Shown here: in pieces, positions 8,813 through 19,173 of the stretch | Layout: each line of letters starts with the position of its first letter | How positions within the stretch are numbered: the stretch's first letter is position 1 | Origin: Arthrobacter sp. V1I9 | Lineage (GTDB): Bacteria; Actinomycetota; Actinomycetes; Actinomycetales; Micrococcaceae | Assembly (NCBI RefSeq): GCF_030817075.1 | Contig: NZ_JAUSYU010000001.1 | Location: 3,596,001 to 3,660,000, forward strand | DNA: 64,000 nt | Reading direction: 5' to 3' | Notes under the pieces: generated by a model | Database searches by the model: none | What the model was told of the DNA's origin: nothing | Seen by the model: the letters and a program-made list of their open reading frames with translations, nothing else | Program-made: the position numbers and the translations under genes

Positions 8813-11751
8813 CTTCCCAGAACGCCCGCCTCGCCGCCGGCGGACGCATCGACCGCACCATCTCGTGGCGTTTCACCGTGGACGGCGAGGAATTCACTGG
8901 CCACCCCGGCGACACCCTCGCCTCGGCCCTGCTCGCCAACGGCCGCATCGCCGCGGGCAACTCCCTCTACGAGGACCGGCCCCGCGGCATCCTGTCCGCC
9001 GGTGTGGAGGAATCCAACGCCCTGGTCAAGGTGCAGCCGCGCTTCCCCGGCCACGTGGCCGAGTCCATGCTCCCCGCCACCACGGTAACCCTGGTGGACG
9101 GTCTCAAAGCGGAGTACCTGGAGGGCCTGGGCAAGCTGGACCCGGCCGAGGACCGCGCCGAATACGACAAGAAGTACGTCCACACCGACGTCCTGGTGAT
9201 CGGCGGCGGTCCCGCCGGCCTGGCCGCCGCCCGCGAAGCCGTGCGCTCCGGCGCCCGTGTGATGCTGCTGGACGACCAGCCCGAACTGGGCGGCTCGCTC
9301 CTGTCCGGTTCCACCGCGGCTGAACTCGCCGAGACCATTGAGGGCAAGCCCGCCTTGGAGTGGGTCGCGGATGTCGAAGCGGAGCTCGTTTCCGGCTCAG
9401 AGTCCACTGTCCTGAACCGCACCACCGCCTTTGGCGCCTACGACGCGAACTACGTCATCGCTGTCCAGAACCGCACCGACCACCTTTCTTCCCCGGCGGC
9501 ATCCGGTGTATCCCGGCAGCGTATTTGGCACATCCGTGCCAACCAGGTGGTGCTTGCCCCCGGTGCCCACGAACGCCCGCTGGTCTTCGAGAACAATGAC
9601 CGCCCCGGCATCATGCTCGCCTCGGCCGTCCGCAGCTACCTCAACCGCTACGCCGTCGCCGCCGGGCAGCGCGTGGTCATCAGCACCACCAATGACAGTG
9701 CCTACGCCCTGGCAGCGGACCTGCGCGCCGCCGGCGTCAAGGTTGCCGCCGTCGTCGACGCCCGTCCCCAGCTCACCGACGTGGCTGCCGCCGCCGTCGA
9801 AGCCGGTACGCGCGTGTTGATCGGCAGCGCCGTGGCCAATACTTCTGCTGATTCGGATGGCCGCCTGGACGGTGTCACCGTCCGCAGCATCAACGACGAC
9901 GGCGAGCTCACCTCGGGCATCGAACAGATCGCCTGCGACCTGCTGGCTGTCTCCGGCGGCTGGAGCCCATTGGTGCACCTACACTCCCAGCGGCAGGGCA
10001 AGCTGCGCTGGGACGAGGATTTGGCCGCCTTTGTGCCGAGCACAGCGGTCCCAAAGCAGCAGATCGTCGGCTCGGGCCGCGGCAGCTTCGAACTCCAGGA
10101 CTGCCTCGCCGAGGGCATCTCCGCCGGAGCCTCGGCGGCCATCGCCGCGGGCTTCAGCACCGCCACCACGCCCACGCCACTCAGCGGGCCGAAGGCCTCC
10201 GCCCCCACCCGCCAGCTGTGGCTGGTCCCAGGCGAGCAAGGCACCCCGGACGACTGGCACCACCACTTCGTGGACTTCCAGCGCGACCAGTCCGTGGCTG
10301 ACGTGCTGCGCTCCACCGGAGCCGGCATGCGGTCCGTGGAGCACATCAAGCGCTACACCTCCATCAGCACCGCCAACGACCAGGGCAAGACCTCCGGCGT
10401 CAACGCGATCGGCGTCATCGCCGCCGCGCTCCGGACGGCCGGCGAAGCCTCCCGCGGCATCGGTGACATCGGCACCACCACCTACCGCGCCCCGTTCACC
10501 CCTGTGGCGTTCGCGGCACTCGCCGGACGCCAGCGCGGCGAGCTGTTCGACCCGGCCCGCAAGACGTCGATCCACCCGTGGCACGTCGCCAAGGGTGCGC
10601 TGTTCGAGGACGTCGGGCAGTGGAAGCGGCCCTGGTACTACCCGCAGGACGGGGAAGACATGGACAGCGCCGTGCTGCGCGAGTGCGCCGCAGTCCGTGA
10701 ATCAGTGGGCTTTATGGACGCCACCACCCTGGGCAAGATCGAAATCCGGGGCAAGGACGCCGGCGAGTTCCTGAACCGGATCTACACCAACGCCTTCAAG
10801 AAGCTCGCCCCGGGTTCGGCCCGGTACGGCGTGATGTGCATGGCGGACGGCATGATTTTCGACGACGGCGTCACCCTGCGCCTCGACGAGGACACCTACT
10901 TCATGACCACTACCACCGGCGGTGCCGCGAAGGTCCTGGACTGGCTCGAAGAGTGGCTGCAGACCGAATGGCCGGAACTGGATGTGCACTGCACCTCGGT
11001 GACCGAACAGTGGAGCACCATCGCCGTCGTCGGGCCCAAATCCCGCGCGGTCCTGGCGAAGGTGGCACCGGAACTGGCCGCCAACGGCGGGCTGGAAGCG
11101 GAAGCCTTCCCGTTCATGACCTTCCGTGAAACCACCCTCGCTTCGGGCGTCCGCGCCCGGGTCTGCCGGATCTCCTTCTCAGGTGAACTGGCCTACGAGA
11201 TCAACGTGCCTGCCTGGTACGGGCTGAACACCTGGGAAGCCGTGGCCGCGGCCGGTGCCGAATTCAACATCACCCCGTACGGCACCGAGACCATGCACGT
11301 GCTCCGCGCCGAAAAGGGCTACCCCATCGTCGGCCAGGACACCGACGGCACCGTCACCCCGCAGGACGCCGGCATGGAATGGATCGTCTCCAAGGCCAAG
11401 GACTTCATCGGCAAGCGCTCCTACGCCCGCGCCGATGCACAGCGCGAGGACCGCAAGCACCTGGTAAGCGTCCTGCCGGTGGACGGCAGCATCAGGTTGC
11501 CGGAAGGTACCCAGCTCGTGGAAAAGGGCCGCTCCACCAACCCCGCCTACGGACCGGTCCCCATGGAAGGCTTCGTCACCTCCAGCTACCACAGCGCAGC
11601 ACTCGGCAGGTCGTTCGGCCTTGCACTGATCAAGAACGGCCGCAACCGCATCGGTGAAACCCTGGTGGCTGCCGCCGGCGACCAGCTCGTGGACGTCGTC
11701 GTCGCCGAAACCGTACTTTTTGACCCCGAAGGGACCCGCAAAGATGGCTGA
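8809..11751 (+). CDS. soxA: Sarcosine oxidase, alpha subunit
   Basis: 980 residues, GTG start. Order of domains: an N-terminal 2Fe2S-ferredoxin-like fold (residues ~15-105), a NAD-binding Rossmann core beginning [18 protein letters not shown] near residue 127, and a C-terminal aminomethyltransferase/GCV_T folate-binding half from about residue 600 ([20 protein letters not shown] near 850). In this complex the alpha subunit binds NAD and the shared FMN and transfers the methyl-derived one-carbon unit to THF, forming methylene-THF. It overlaps soxG by 8 nt. Length and domain order are normal. Confidence 0.96.
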   Translation: MTSQNARLAAGGRIDRTISWRFTVDGEEFTGHPGDTLASALLANGRIAAGNSLYEDRPRGILSAGVEESNALVKVQPRFPGHVAESMLPATTVTLVDGLKAEYLEGLGKLDPAEDRAEYDKKYVHTDVLVIGGGPAGLAAAREAVRSGARVMLLDDQPELGGSLLSGSTAAELAETIEGKPALEWVADVEAELVSGSESTVLNRTTAFGAYDANYVIAVQNRTDHLSSPAASGVSRQRIWHIRANQVVLAPGAHERPLVFENNDRPGIMLASAVRSYLNRYAVAAGQRVVISTTNDSAYALAADLRAAGVKVAAVVDARPQLTDVAAAAVEAGTRVLIGSAVANTSADSDGRLDGVTVRSINDDGELTSGIEQIACDLLAVSGGWSPLVHLHSQRQGKLRWDEDLAAFVPSTAVPKQQIVGSGRGSFELQDCLAEGISAGASAAIAAGFSTATTPTPLSGPKASAPTRQLWLVPGEQGTPDDWHHHFVDFQRDQSVADVLRSTGAGMRSVEHIKRYTSISTANDQGKTSGVNAIGVIAAALRTAGEASRGIGDIGTTTYRAPFTPVAFAALAGRQRGELFDPARKTSIHPWHVAKGALFEDVGQWKRPWYYPQDGEDMDSAVLRECAAVRESVGFMDATTLGKIEIRGKDAGEFLNRIYTNAFKKLAPGSARYGVMCMADGMIFDDGVTLRLDEDTYFMTTTTGGAAKVLDWLEEWLQTEWPELDVHCTSVTEQWSTIAVVGPKSRAVLAKVAPELAANGGLEAEAFPFMTFRETTLASGVRARVCRISFSGELAYEINVPAWYGLNTWEAVAAAGAEFNITPYGTETMHVLRAEKGYPIVGQDTDGTVTPQDAGMEWIVSKAKDFIGKRSYARADAQREDRKHLVSVLPVDGSIRLPEGTQLVEKGRSTNPAYGPVPMEGFVTSSYHSAALGRSFGLALIKNGRNRIGETLVAAAGDQLVDVVVAETVLFDPEGTRKDG

Positions 11752-12382
11752 AACAGCAGCACCCGCAACCTCCTCCGAGAAAAACCTCTCCCTGAGGATC
11801 AGCCCCGCTGCCCAGCTAAGGGCAGCGTTCGAAACCGGCTCCGTCCAGGGCGTGGCGGAACTGCGCGAAGTGGCCTTCCTGACCATGGTGGGCCTCCGGG
11901 TCAACCGGGACAGCGAGGCCGGACAGCGCGTCGCCTCCATCACCGGCGGCCTTCCCGCCGGATGCGGCGGCGTCACCGGCACCGGGGACACGTCCGTGCT
12001 GTGGCTCGGACCCGAAGAGTTCCTGGTGGTGGCACCCACGGAAGCGCACGAGTCCCTCGGCGGCGACCTGATCCAGGCACTCCGCGAAGCACTGGCTGAC
12101 GGCGAAGGCCAGGTGGTGGACCTCTCCGCCAACCGCACCACCTTCGATCTCACCGGCCCGCGCTCCCGCGCCGTCCTGGAAAAGGGCTGCTCCCTGGATT
12201 TGCACCCCCGCGTACTCAAAGCCGGCACGGCGCTCTCCACGGAGATCGGCAACATCCCGGTGGTCCTGTGGAAGACCGGCGAGGAGAGCTTCCGGATCTT
12301 CCCCCGTGCATCGTTCGCCGATTTCCTGGGCCGCTGGCTCCTTGACGCCATGCGGGAGTACGCCTCCCCCGAGGTTCCCTGA
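11744..12382 (+). CDS. soxG: Sarcosine oxidase, gamma subunit
   Basis: 212 residues from ATG 11744, which overlaps the soxA 3' end; the open frame extends upstream but the SoxG start pattern fits here. It is a YgfZ/GCV_T-like subunit with the motif [15 protein letters not shown] and the segment [21 protein letters not shown] typical of SoxG. It completes the soxBDAG set and is needed for assembly of the heterotetramer. The stop is followed after one base by sdaA. Confidence 0.93.
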   Translation: MAETAAPATSSEKNLSLRISPAAQLRAAFETGSVQGVAELREVAFLTMVGLRVNRDSEAGQRVASITGGLPAGCGGVTGTGDTSVLWLGPEEFLVVAPTEAHESLGGDLIQALREALADGEGQVVDLSANRTTFDLTGPRSRAVLEKGCSLDLHPRVLKAGTALSTEIGNIPVVLWKTGEESFRIFPRASFADFLGRWLLDAMREYASPEVP

Positions 12383-12383
12383 C

Positions 12384-13757
12384 ATGGCGCTCAGCGTCCT
12401 GGACCTGTTCTCCGTTGGCATCGGGCCGTCGTCATCACACACGGTGGGCCCGATGCGGGCAGCAAAGCTGTTCGCCGACGGGCTTAAGGGCGACGGACAC
12501 CTGAGCTCCACCAAACGCGTGCAGGCCGAACTCTTCGGTTCGCTGGGCGCCACGGGGCGGGGCCACGGCTCGGACAAGGCAGTGGTCCTGGGCTTCAAGG
12601 GGCTGGACCCCGAGACCGTTGACACCTTCACGGCAGATGACCAGGTCGCGGCAGCCGCCCTTGACGCCGAACTGTGGGTGGGCGGTGACCACCGGGTGGA
12701 CTTCAACTGGGACGAGGACGTGGTGCTGCACCGGCGCAAGGCACTTCCGGCGCACCCCAACGGCATGACGTTCCGGGCGCTGGACCACGCAGGTGCCGTG
12801 CTCAGCGAACGGAGCTTCTATTCGATTGGGGGCGGCTTCGTTGTTGATGGTGACGCCGACGCCGGCGACCGCGTGGTGGCCGATGCCACTGTCCTTCCCT
12901 ATCCCTTCAGTACTGCCGACGAGCTCCTCGAGATCTGCAAGCGCGAAGGCATGTCCATCTCGGACGTTATGCTCGCCAACGAGCTGGTGTGGCGGACCGA
13001 AGCGGAACTCCGGGAAAAACTGCTGGGACTCTGGGCCGTTATGCGCGAATGCGTGGACAACGGCTGCGCCGCGGAAGGCATCCTGCCGGGCGGGCTCAAC
13101 GTTCGGCGGCGGGCGCCGTCGTTATTCCAGACCCTGGCGGCGGATACCGGCGTGACCGATCCGCTCCGGGCGATGGAATGGGTGAACCTGTTCGCGCTGG
13201 CCGTGAACGAGGAAAACGCCGCAGGGGGGCGTATCGTCACGGCGCCCACCAACGGCGCGGCAGGAATTGTCCCGGCGGTGCTGCACTACTACATAAAGTT
13301 CGTCCCCGGCGCCAACGACGACGGCGTGGTCCGCTTCCTGCTGGCCGCGGCCGCCGTCGGAATTCTGTTCAAGATGAACGCCTCAATTTCCGGTGCCGAG
13401 GTGGGCTGCCAGGGTGAAGTGGGCTCCGCCTGCTCCATGGCCGCCGCCGGGCTCTGCGAAGTGCTGGGCGGAACGCCTGCCCAAGTGGAAAACGCCGCCG
13501 AGGTGGGCATTGAACACAACCTTGGCCTAACCTGCGACCCGGTGGGCGGACTGGTGCAGATCCCCTGCATCGAACGCAACGCCATCGCCAGCGTCAAGGC
13601 CATCAACGCCGCCCGCCTTGCCCTGCACGGCGACGGCAGCCACAAGGTATCCCTCGACAAAGCCATCAAAACGATGCGCGAAACAGGAGCCGACATGAAA
13701 ACCAAGTACAAGGAAACCTCCCGCGGAGGCCTTGCCGTCAACGTAATCGAGTGCTGA
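12384..13757 (+). CDS. sdaA: L-serine ammonia-lyase, iron-sulfur type
   Basis: 457 residues from ATG 12384. Single-chain L-serine dehydratase: N-terminal regulatory half beginning [21 protein letters not shown], and a catalytic half with cluster cysteines in [19 protein letters not shown] and PCIERNAIA. It converts serine to pyruvate and ammonia through an oxygen-sensitive [4Fe-4S] cluster. Directly behind soxG, it drains the serine made by GlyA into central metabolism and closes the pathway from sarcosine to pyruvate. The 3-nt gap to purU indicates a shared transcript. Confidence 0.95.
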   Translation: MALSVLDLFSVGIGPSSSHTVGPMRAAKLFADGLKGDGHLSSTKRVQAELFGSLGATGRGHGSDKAVVLGFKGLDPETVDTFTADDQVAAAALDAELWVGGDHRVDFNWDEDVVLHRRKALPAHPNGMTFRALDHAGAVLSERSFYSIGGGFVVDGDADAGDRVVADATVLPYPFSTADELLEICKREGMSISDVMLANELVWRTEAELREKLLGLWAVMRECVDNGCAAEGILPGGLNVRRRAPSLFQTLAADTGVTDPLRAMEWVNLFALAVNEENAAGGRIVTAPTNGAAGIVPAVLHYYIKFVPGANDDGVVRFLLAAAAVGILFKMNASISGAEVGCQGEVGSACSMAAAGLCEVLGGTPAQVENAAEVGIEHNLGLTCDPVGGLVQIPCIERNAIASVKAINAARLALHGDGSHKVSLDKAIKTMRETGADMKTKYKETSRGGLAVNVIEC

Positions 13758-13760
13758 GCC

Positions 13761-14657
13761 ATGACTGCCATCCAAGCTGAAACGTCCCTCCCCCAGCCGC
13801 CCACCACGGTGGAGCATGTCCTGACCTTGGACTGCAGCGAGTCGCCGGGTATTGTCCACGCCGTCTCCGGCTTCCTGCTGGAGCACGGCTGCGACATCAT
13901 CGACAACCAGCAGTTCGGCGAGCGTTCGGAAAAGCACTTTTTTATGCGGGTGCATTTTGCGTCCGACGGCGATGCCTCCACGGCGGACACGCTGCGGGCC
14001 GCTTTCGGTCCCGTTGCCGAGAAGTTTGGGATGCGCTGGCGGCTGGAGCCGCAAGGTTCCAAGCGGCGCGTGTTGATCATGGTGTCCAAGTTCGGGCACT
14101 GCCTTAATGACCTGCTGTTCCGGGCGCGCATCGGCGAACTCCCGGTGGACGTGGTGGCCGTGGTGTCCAACCACACGGACCACCAGGCGCTGGTGGAGTG
14201 GCACGGGATCCTGTTCTTCCACGTGCCGGTCACTTCTGACACGAAGCCGGAGGCCGAGGCGCGGTTGCTGGAACTGGTGGACGAGTTCGATGTGGAACTC
14301 GTGGTGCTGGCCCGGTACATGCAGGTGCTCAGCGATAACCTGACGCGCAAGCTGGACGGGAAGGCCATCAATATCCACCACTCGTTCCTGCCCAGTTTCA
14401 AGGGCGCCAAGCCGTACCACCAGGCCTACGCGCGCGGCGTGAAGACCGTGGGAGCCACGGCCCATTACGTGAACAGCGAACTGGATGAGGGCCCGATCAT
14501 CTCCCAGCAGACCGTTGAGGTGGACCACACGTACGGGCCCGAGGATCTGGTGGCTGCCGGCCGCGACACCGAATGCAAGGCCCTGTCCAACGCCGTCCGC
14601 TGGCACTGCGAGGGCCGGGTCATCCTGCTGGGAAACCGGACCGTGGTGCTGCGGTAG
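13761..14657 (+). CDS. purU: Formyltetrahydrofolate deformylase
   Basis: 298 residues. N-terminal ACT domain (residues ~15-90) and C-terminal formyl transferase/hydrolase domain with INIHHSFLPSFKGAKPYHQA and DEGPIISQ, which carry the catalytic His and Asp. It hydrolyses 10-formyl-THF to formate and THF. In methyl-group catabolism this returns THF to SoxA and GlyA when one-carbon units exceed need, which explains its place as last gene of the operon. Normal length. Confidence 0.95.
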   Translation: MTAIQAETSLPQPPTTVEHVLTLDCSESPGIVHAVSGFLLEHGCDIIDNQQFGERSEKHFFMRVHFASDGDASTADTLRAAFGPVAEKFGMRWRLEPQGSKRRVLIMVSKFGHCLNDLLFRARIGELPVDVVAVVSNHTDHQALVEWHGILFFHVPVTSDTKPEAEARLLELVDEFDVELVVLARYMQVLSDNLTRKLDGKAINIHHSFLPSFKGAKPYHQAYARGVKTVGATAHYVNSELDEGPIISQQTVEVDHTYGPEDLVAAGRDTECKALSNAVRWHCEGRVILLGNRTVVLR

Positions 14658-14662
14658 CGACG

Positions 14663-14758
14663 CGCTCTCACCTGATGCCGGTTTTCAGGCGATCCTCTAT
14701 CCCTTAACGTCGGTTTTCAGGGCATCCTCTAGCCCTTAGTGCAGGTTTTGCTGTGGCG
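14663..14758 (+). repeat. Tandem array of three ~32-bp repeats (left array)
   Basis: Three head-to-tail units at 14663-14694, 14695-14726 and 14727-14758. Each begins CTCT and carries GGTTTT in the middle; the first contains CACCTGATGCCGGTTTTCAG, and units 2 and 3 are diverged. A fourth start is fused to a hairpin (14757-14782). The same unit recurs in opposite orientation at 15856-15932, beyond the DUF559 gene. Unit 1 and its best right-hand partner match at 29 of 30 positions. Confidence 0.85.
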
Positions 14759-14782
14759 CTCTCTCACCTTGGTGAGGGAGCG
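14757..14782. terminator. 12-bp hairpin after the glyA-sox-purU operon
   Basis: An almost perfect stem (one G-T wobble) with a 2-nt loop around CTCTCACC/GGTGAGGG, about 100 bp after the purU stop. No T-tract follows. It merges with the end of the repeat array, so it may be a repeat-derived structure rather than a classic terminator. Confidence 0.45.
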
Positions 14783-14838
14783 TTACGGCGTTGCGAGCCG
14801 CTTCGTCCTGACGACATTACGTTGACGCTTAGCCGCCG

Positions 14839-15789
14839 CTACGCAAACCCCGACGCCTGGGCCGGGTCAAGCCAGCCATTCCGGAGGGCGCGCCTGATGC
14901 GTTGTACCGCTGAGCGGAAGCCGTCTGCATAGTCGTCCTTGTCGAAAACGAGGACCGTCCAGTCTGCTGACTCGAATGCTTTGTCCCGTCTCCTGTCTGA
15001 GTGGATCTGTGCGTCGCCGAGGTGATGTTCGCCGTCGTACTGGATAGCGAGACGGCGGTGGCGGTAGCCGAGGTCGGCCGACGGCGACCGGGCGTCTCCG
15101 GCGCGCAACGGCAACTGGAGCTCGGGCTCGGGCAAGCCGGCGTCACCGATTGCGAGCCGGAGCATTGTTTCGGGCGCCGAGTCGGCACCCACCCGCATCA
15201 GATCCAACGCTTCGCGGGCGCGAACGATGCCTTGGAGATTCGGGTGGCGACGTACCAGGATGCGCAGCTCCGTCAGCGTGGCATGGGGCTCCGTCCGTCC
15301 TTCGAACGCGGCCCGCGGGGCGCGAACCAGCTCGTCCCCCATGCTCACCAAGTCCGGGAGCGGCAGGACGCGGGCCATATCCAACCACGTGCGGGACCGG
15401 GTGCTCAGGTGAATGCCGTCAACGCATTCAGTCTCTTCTTTCAGTGCCAGGACGGTGTGCCCCACCACGCCCTTCCGGCGTACCGGGGGCAGCGAACGCG
15501 GCTTGCTCAGATGGAGCTCCGTGGAATCGCCCAGCCACGGCGGCAACAGTTGGCACCGAAGCCTGGCCGCGGTGACGTGAGAAATCCACGCGCCCGGCGA
15601 CGCAGCAGATAACGCCCTGGCTGCGCCTTCCAGATCGAAGTCCCAGCCTGCCGGACGGTAGAGACCACGGCCCACGTTGATGACATCCTTGCGGCGAAGC
15701 CTGCCCACACTGATGCCGGAGGCCCGGGCTGTGCTGAAGGTAAAAGGAGCGGCCGCCAACGGCGGGGGCAAGACTTGGCGCTTTGGCAT
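14839..15789 (-). CDS. AbiEi-type wHTH plus DUF559 (Vsr-like endonuclease fold) protein
   Basis: 316 residues. The N-terminal ~55 residues read like the AbiEi antitoxin winged helix (TARASGISVGRLRRKDVI, VGRGLYRP). The C-terminal ~95 residues look like DUF559, a Vsr/PD-(D/E)XK-like nuclease fold, with D in SADLGYR and the segment LAIQYDGEHHLGD. Such proteins are common in actinobacteria and usually have no assigned function. No AbiEii-type toxin lies beside it. It sits alone between two inverted arrays of a 32-bp repeat, and a DnaA-box-like 9-mer lies 40 bp upstream. Start at 15789 has no clear SD. Confidence 0.7.
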   Translation of the reverse strand: MPKRQVLPPPLAAAPFTFSTARASGISVGRLRRKDVINVGRGLYRPAGWDFDLEGAARALSAASPGAWISHVTAARLRCQLLPPWLGDSTELHLSKPRSLPPVRRKGVVGHTVLALKEETECVDGIHLSTRSRTWLDMARVLPLPDLVSMGDELVRAPRAAFEGRTEPHATLTELRILVRRHPNLQGIVRAREALDLMRVGADSAPETMLRLAIGDAGLPEPELQLPLRAGDARSPSADLGYRHRRLAIQYDGEHHLGDAQIHSDRRRDKAFESADWTVLVFDKDDYADGFRSAVQRIRRALRNGWLDPAQASGFA

Positions 15790-15828
15790 GCTGGCATTTT
15801 GCCCTGTTCCAGCAGGACGCTGCAGAAG

Positions 15829-15837
15829 TTATCCACA
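15829..15837 (+). other. Single perfect DnaA-box-like 9-mer
   Basis: TTATCCACA matches the DnaA box consensus exactly, upstream of the DUF559 gene and beside the right repeat array. A lone match is expected by chance about once per 130 kb, so it is recorded only as a site. Confidence 0.3.
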
Positions 15838-15855
15838 ACCAGCCGCTGGGCTTCT

Positions 15856-15932
15856 GGAGGTGAGAGAAGGTCGCCTGAAAACCGGCATCAGGTGAGAGAG
15901 GATCACCCGAAAATACGCGTTAAGTGAGAGAG
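15856..15932 (-). repeat. Tandem array of the 32-bp repeat (right array, inverted)
   Basis: On the minus strand, full units at 15932-15901 and 15900-15869 are followed by a partial unit to 15856. Both full units start CTCTCTCAC and the second contains CTGATGCCGGTTTTCAGGCG. The array is inverted relative to 14663-14758, and both arrays are preceded by CGACGC, so the outer boundaries match. The region to 15958 contains only a G-rich stretch after the array. Confidence 0.85.
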
Positions 15933-15958
15933 CGTCGGGTGGGGGTGGGTGGGGCTGA

Positions 15959-17506
15959 CTATTTGGGTTGGAGTGCAGCCAGCCTCACCGCGAGGTGCAA
16001 GGCCGGCAGCCTGCCGGTGCCGCGGGGGTCGCCGCCGCAGAGAGAAAAAATCCGCTGCAGCCGCTGATGCATGGACTGCCGCTCCACATGGAGCTCCCGC
16101 GCGGCCTGCGCGGTGTTGCAGCCGGAGTCCAGCCACACCCGCAGCGTCTCCAGGAGCTTGGACTGGCGCTGGGCGTCATGCTGTAGAACTGCGGCCAGCT
16201 GTTGGTCGATAAAGTCGCGGCGCAGTGCCTCGTCCATCGACTGGACGGCGAACCGCTCCACCGCGAACGCCTGCGCATCAAGAACCTTCCCGGGGCCGCT
16301 TGCCACTGCCTTGGAACGGCCGACGTCGGCAGCAAGTTCCAGCGTGAGCCTCGCCTCGGACAGCGACCACGGCGCGAAGGAAATCCCCGAGGCAACAGGC
16401 CCTACTGCGCTGACAGTTCCCTCTGGCACTTCCAGTGACTGCAGACCGTCCACAATCTTCTGCCGCTCGTCGTGGGCGTTCCCGGAGCGGAGGACAGCCA
16501 GGGCCAGCAGCTCGGCATTGTCCGCGTAACTGGCGCCGTGCTGCCCGCCCGGGTCCAGGAGGTGCTCCACGTTCCGCTGAAGTTGCTTGGAGGCAGAGGA
16601 ACGGACCACCACGGCCACAACCTGCGCTGAAACCGGGATGCCTGCGGCGGGAGCCAGCTCCTGGAGCCGCCAGTGTTGCTTGCCGGAATCGATGGCCCGG
16701 ATCAGGGCAGCGCCGGCCATCTCCTTCAGGCCGGGCGGCATTCGCTGCAGCAGGGCGAGGGCCAGGATGTCCACAGACCGGTTGCCGGCGATCCTCGCCA
16801 GATTCACATCGGCGTCACCCCGGACCTGCAGTGTCAGGCGTGCCGACGGGATGCCGCGCACGGGCACCTCAATGTGGACAGTTCCCTGACGGTCCCCGGC
16901 AGCGTCGCCGGCGACGGGTTCGGATGACTCAGCGTCCTCCGCAGGTTCGGCGCTTGCGAGGGTGATCCCGGCGGTGGACGTGAGCACCACTTCCGCGTCG
17001 GTGGCCGCGGCAAGAACTGCCAGAATCCGGTCCAGGCTGCCGCCGTGGGCGAGCTCCACCGCCATGGCGTGGCTGGCCTGGTCCGCCTGCTGGAGCTGGG
17101 CCGCAGACTGGCTGACCAGCTGTGAGTTGATTGCCTCCATGACCGCGACGAAGGGAACTACGCGGCGCAGCTCGATCAGCGGAAGCCCGGCCTCCTCGGC
17201 AGCGGACACCATTGACGAAGGTATGGAGGGCAGAACGCTGCCGGTCTCGATGGCGAGCGCCGCCACCCCACGCCTGGCCAGGTCCCGAATATAGCCCGTG
17301 CGGCGCTCGTCCGGCGCCAGCGCGAGGGCCTGCCCGCCGGTGAGCAGCAGCTCACCGCCGCCAAGCAACGACGCAATATCCAGAACCTCGCTGGAGTGGA
17401 TCCAGCGGAGCTGCGTCTGCTGAACAACTCCAGCCCCCGCACGAACCACCGGATCGGCGGCAGTGAAGGTGGGATGTTTCAGGACGTCATCCAAACGAAC
17501 CGGCAT
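15959..17506 (-). CDS. PucR-family transcriptional regulator
   Basis: 515 residues from ATG 17506 (SD GGAG). The N-terminal PucR domain (residues ~5-125) begins VRLDDVLKHPTF. A GGDEF-like central region and a C-terminal PucR HTH (residues ~455-510, NTAQAARELHVERQSMHQRL) follow. PucR proteins respond to purine catabolites. It is divergent from an NCS1 nucleobase permease and a PuuE-like enzyme, so it probably controls uptake and breakdown of a purine, allantoin, hydantoin or pyrimidine. Confidence 0.87.
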   Translation of the reverse strand: MPVRLDDVLKHPTFTAADPVVRAGAGVVQQTQLRWIHSSEVLDIASLLGGGELLLTGGQALALAPDERRTGYIRDLARRGVAALAIETGSVLPSIPSSMVSAAEEAGLPLIELRRVVPFVAVMEAINSQLVSQSAAQLQQADQASHAMAVELAHGGSLDRILAVLAAATDAEVVLTSTAGITLASAEPAEDAESSEPVAGDAAGDRQGTVHIEVPVRGIPSARLTLQVRGDADVNLARIAGNRSVDILALALLQRMPPGLKEMAGAALIRAIDSGKQHWRLQELAPAAGIPVSAQVVAVVVRSSASKQLQRNVEHLLDPGGQHGASYADNAELLALAVLRSGNAHDERQKIVDGLQSLEVPEGTVSAVGPVASGISFAPWSLSEARLTLELAADVGRSKAVASGPGKVLDAQAFAVERFAVQSMDEALRRDFIDQQLAAVLQHDAQRQSKLLETLRVWLDSGCNTAQAARELHVERQSMHQRLQRIFSLCGGDPRGTGRLPALHLAVRLAALQPK

Positions 17507-17538
17507 GACACTCCGTCATGTAGAAGGGAAAAGTTCAA

Positions 17539-17575
17539 GACACATTGTAGATGGTGGATGTGGCTCCCGACACAT
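17539..17575. promoter_or_regulatory. GACACAT direct repeats in the PucR/permease intergenic region
   Basis: GACACAT occurs at 17539-17545 and 17569-17575, exactly 30 bp apart (about three helical turns), with an inverted ATGTG between them at 17558-17562. Position in a divergent promoter suits a PucR binding site. Only the repeats are seen; binding is inferred. Confidence 0.4.
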
Positions 17576-17615
17576 AATCTTGAAGAACCCCCATCCCCTC
17601 AACGAAGAGGCCTCG

Positions 17616-19136
17616 ATGCAACAACAACCCACAGCCCCAGGAGTCGATCAGTCCGCCCACGCGGAGGACGTCGAAGCCTGGCTGCAGCCCATTCCCGAGT
17701 CCCAGCGCACACACAAGGTCTCCGGCCAGTTCTGGATCTGGGCCGGTGCCAACTTGGCACCAATCAACTGGGTACTGGGCGCCCTGGGCATCCACCTGGG
17801 CCTGGGCTTCGCTGACACCGTGACCGTCCTGGTGCTGGGCAACCTGATCGGCATGCTGCTCTTCGGCTGCTTCGTCCTCCTCGGCCAGAAGACCGGCGCC
17901 ACCGGCATGGTGCTCGCCCGGGCGGCCTTCGGCCGGCGCGGCAACTACCTCCCTGCAGCCATTCAGGCGCTCCTGGTGATCGGATGGTGTGCCGTCAACA
18001 CCTGGATCATCCTAGACCTGGTCATGGCGCTCTTCGGAACCCTCGGCTGGGTGGATCCAACAGCCAACAACTACGGGTGGAAGATTGCCGTAGCCACCGG
18101 AATCATGGCCGCCCAGGTAGCCATCGCATGGTTCGGGTACAAAGCCATCGCCGCCTTCGAAAAGTGGACTGTCCCGCCCACCATCGTCATCCTGGCCGTG
18201 ATGTCGGCCGTGGCCTGGTTCGGCATGGACATCAACTGGTCCTACGCCGGCCCTGCCGGCAACATCCTGGAAGGGTCCGAGCGGATCGCGGCCATGAGCG
18301 CCGTGATGACGGCCATCGGCATCGGCTGGGGCATCACCTGGTTCACCTACGCCGCCGACTACTCCCGGTTCGTCAGCACCGAAGTGCCCAAAAAGAAGGT
18401 CTACCTGGCGTCCGTCCTCGGCCAGTTCATCCCCGTCGTCTGGCTCGGCGTCCTGGGTGCGAGCCTGGCCACCAACAGCGGAGAAATCGATCCCGGCAAG
18501 CTCATCGTCCAGAACTTCGGCGTCCTCGCACTGCCGGTACTGCTGATGGTGCTCCACGGCCCCATCGCCACCAACATCCTCAACATCTACACCTTCTCAG
18601 TAGCTACGCAGGCGCTGGACATCACCATCAGCCGCCGCAAGCTCAACCTGTTCGTCGGCGTCTTCTCGCTCGCCGCCGTCGTATTCTTCATCTTCCAGGA
18701 GGACTTCGCGGCAGTCCTCGACGCGTGGCTCATCGGCCTGGTGGCCTGGGTCGCTGCCTGGGGCGGCGTGATGCTGGTGCACTACTTCTGGATCGACAAG
18801 CGCTGTCCCGGCAATCCGGAACGGCTGTTCGACGGCGTCGGCACCAGGCGGCTCCCCGTCATCAACTGGGCGGGCGTCACCTCCCTCCTGGTAGGCATCT
18901 TCGCCACCTGGCTGTTTATGTACGGGCTCGTTCCCGCCATGCAGGGCCCCATCGCCGTGGCCCTGGGCGGCTGGGACCTTTCCTGGCTCGCCGGCGGCCT
19001 TGCGAGTGCCACCAGCTACGCCATCCTGGGCCCGAAAATGCACCGCAAATACATTGATGCACCGGCGCCCGTTGCACACCAGCTCCCCAGCGAACTGACT
19101 AGCGCCGCCGCCCCCGGCACGCAGCCCGCACTCTAA
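17616..19136 (+). CDS. NCS1-family nucleobase/allantoin permease
   Basis: 506 residues from ATG 17616, chosen for the SD (GAAGAGG) 5 nt upstream; the open frame begins earlier but that part lacks family character. About 12 membrane helices of the purine-cytosine permease (NCS1) fold, with the family start QFWIWAGANLAPINWVLGAL in helix 1 and WGITWFTYAADYSRF in the middle. NCS1 members import cytosine, purines, allantoin or hydantoins with H+ or Na+. The substrate is not readable; neighbours (PucR, PuuE-like) favour a purine-derived ureide. The gap to the next gene is 37 bp. Confidence 0.87.
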   Translation: MQQQPTAPGVDQSAHAEDVEAWLQPIPESQRTHKVSGQFWIWAGANLAPINWVLGALGIHLGLGFADTVTVLVLGNLIGMLLFGCFVLLGQKTGATGMVLARAAFGRRGNYLPAAIQALLVIGWCAVNTWIILDLVMALFGTLGWVDPTANNYGWKIAVATGIMAAQVAIAWFGYKAIAAFEKWTVPPTIVILAVMSAVAWFGMDINWSYAGPAGNILEGSERIAAMSAVMTAIGIGWGITWFTYAADYSRFVSTEVPKKKVYLASVLGQFIPVVWLGVLGASLATNSGEIDPGKLIVQNFGVLALPVLLMVLHGPIATNILNIYTFSVATQALDITISRRKLNLFVGVFSLAAVVFFIFQEDFAAVLDAWLIGLVAWVAAWGGVMLVHYFWIDKRCPGNPERLFDGVGTRRLPVINWAGVTSLLVGIFATWLFMYGLVPAMQGPIAVALGGWDLSWLAGGLASATSYAILGPKMHRKYIDAPAPVAHQLPSELTSAAAPGTQPAL

Positions 19137-19173
19137 ACCCTCTTCCAACCGCGTCACGACAGGACTTCCCCGC

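Noticed and set aside
14663..15932. CRISPR array made of the 32-bp repeats
   Set aside because: Units abut without spacers, diverge from one another, occur in two opposite orientations, and no cas genes are nearby.
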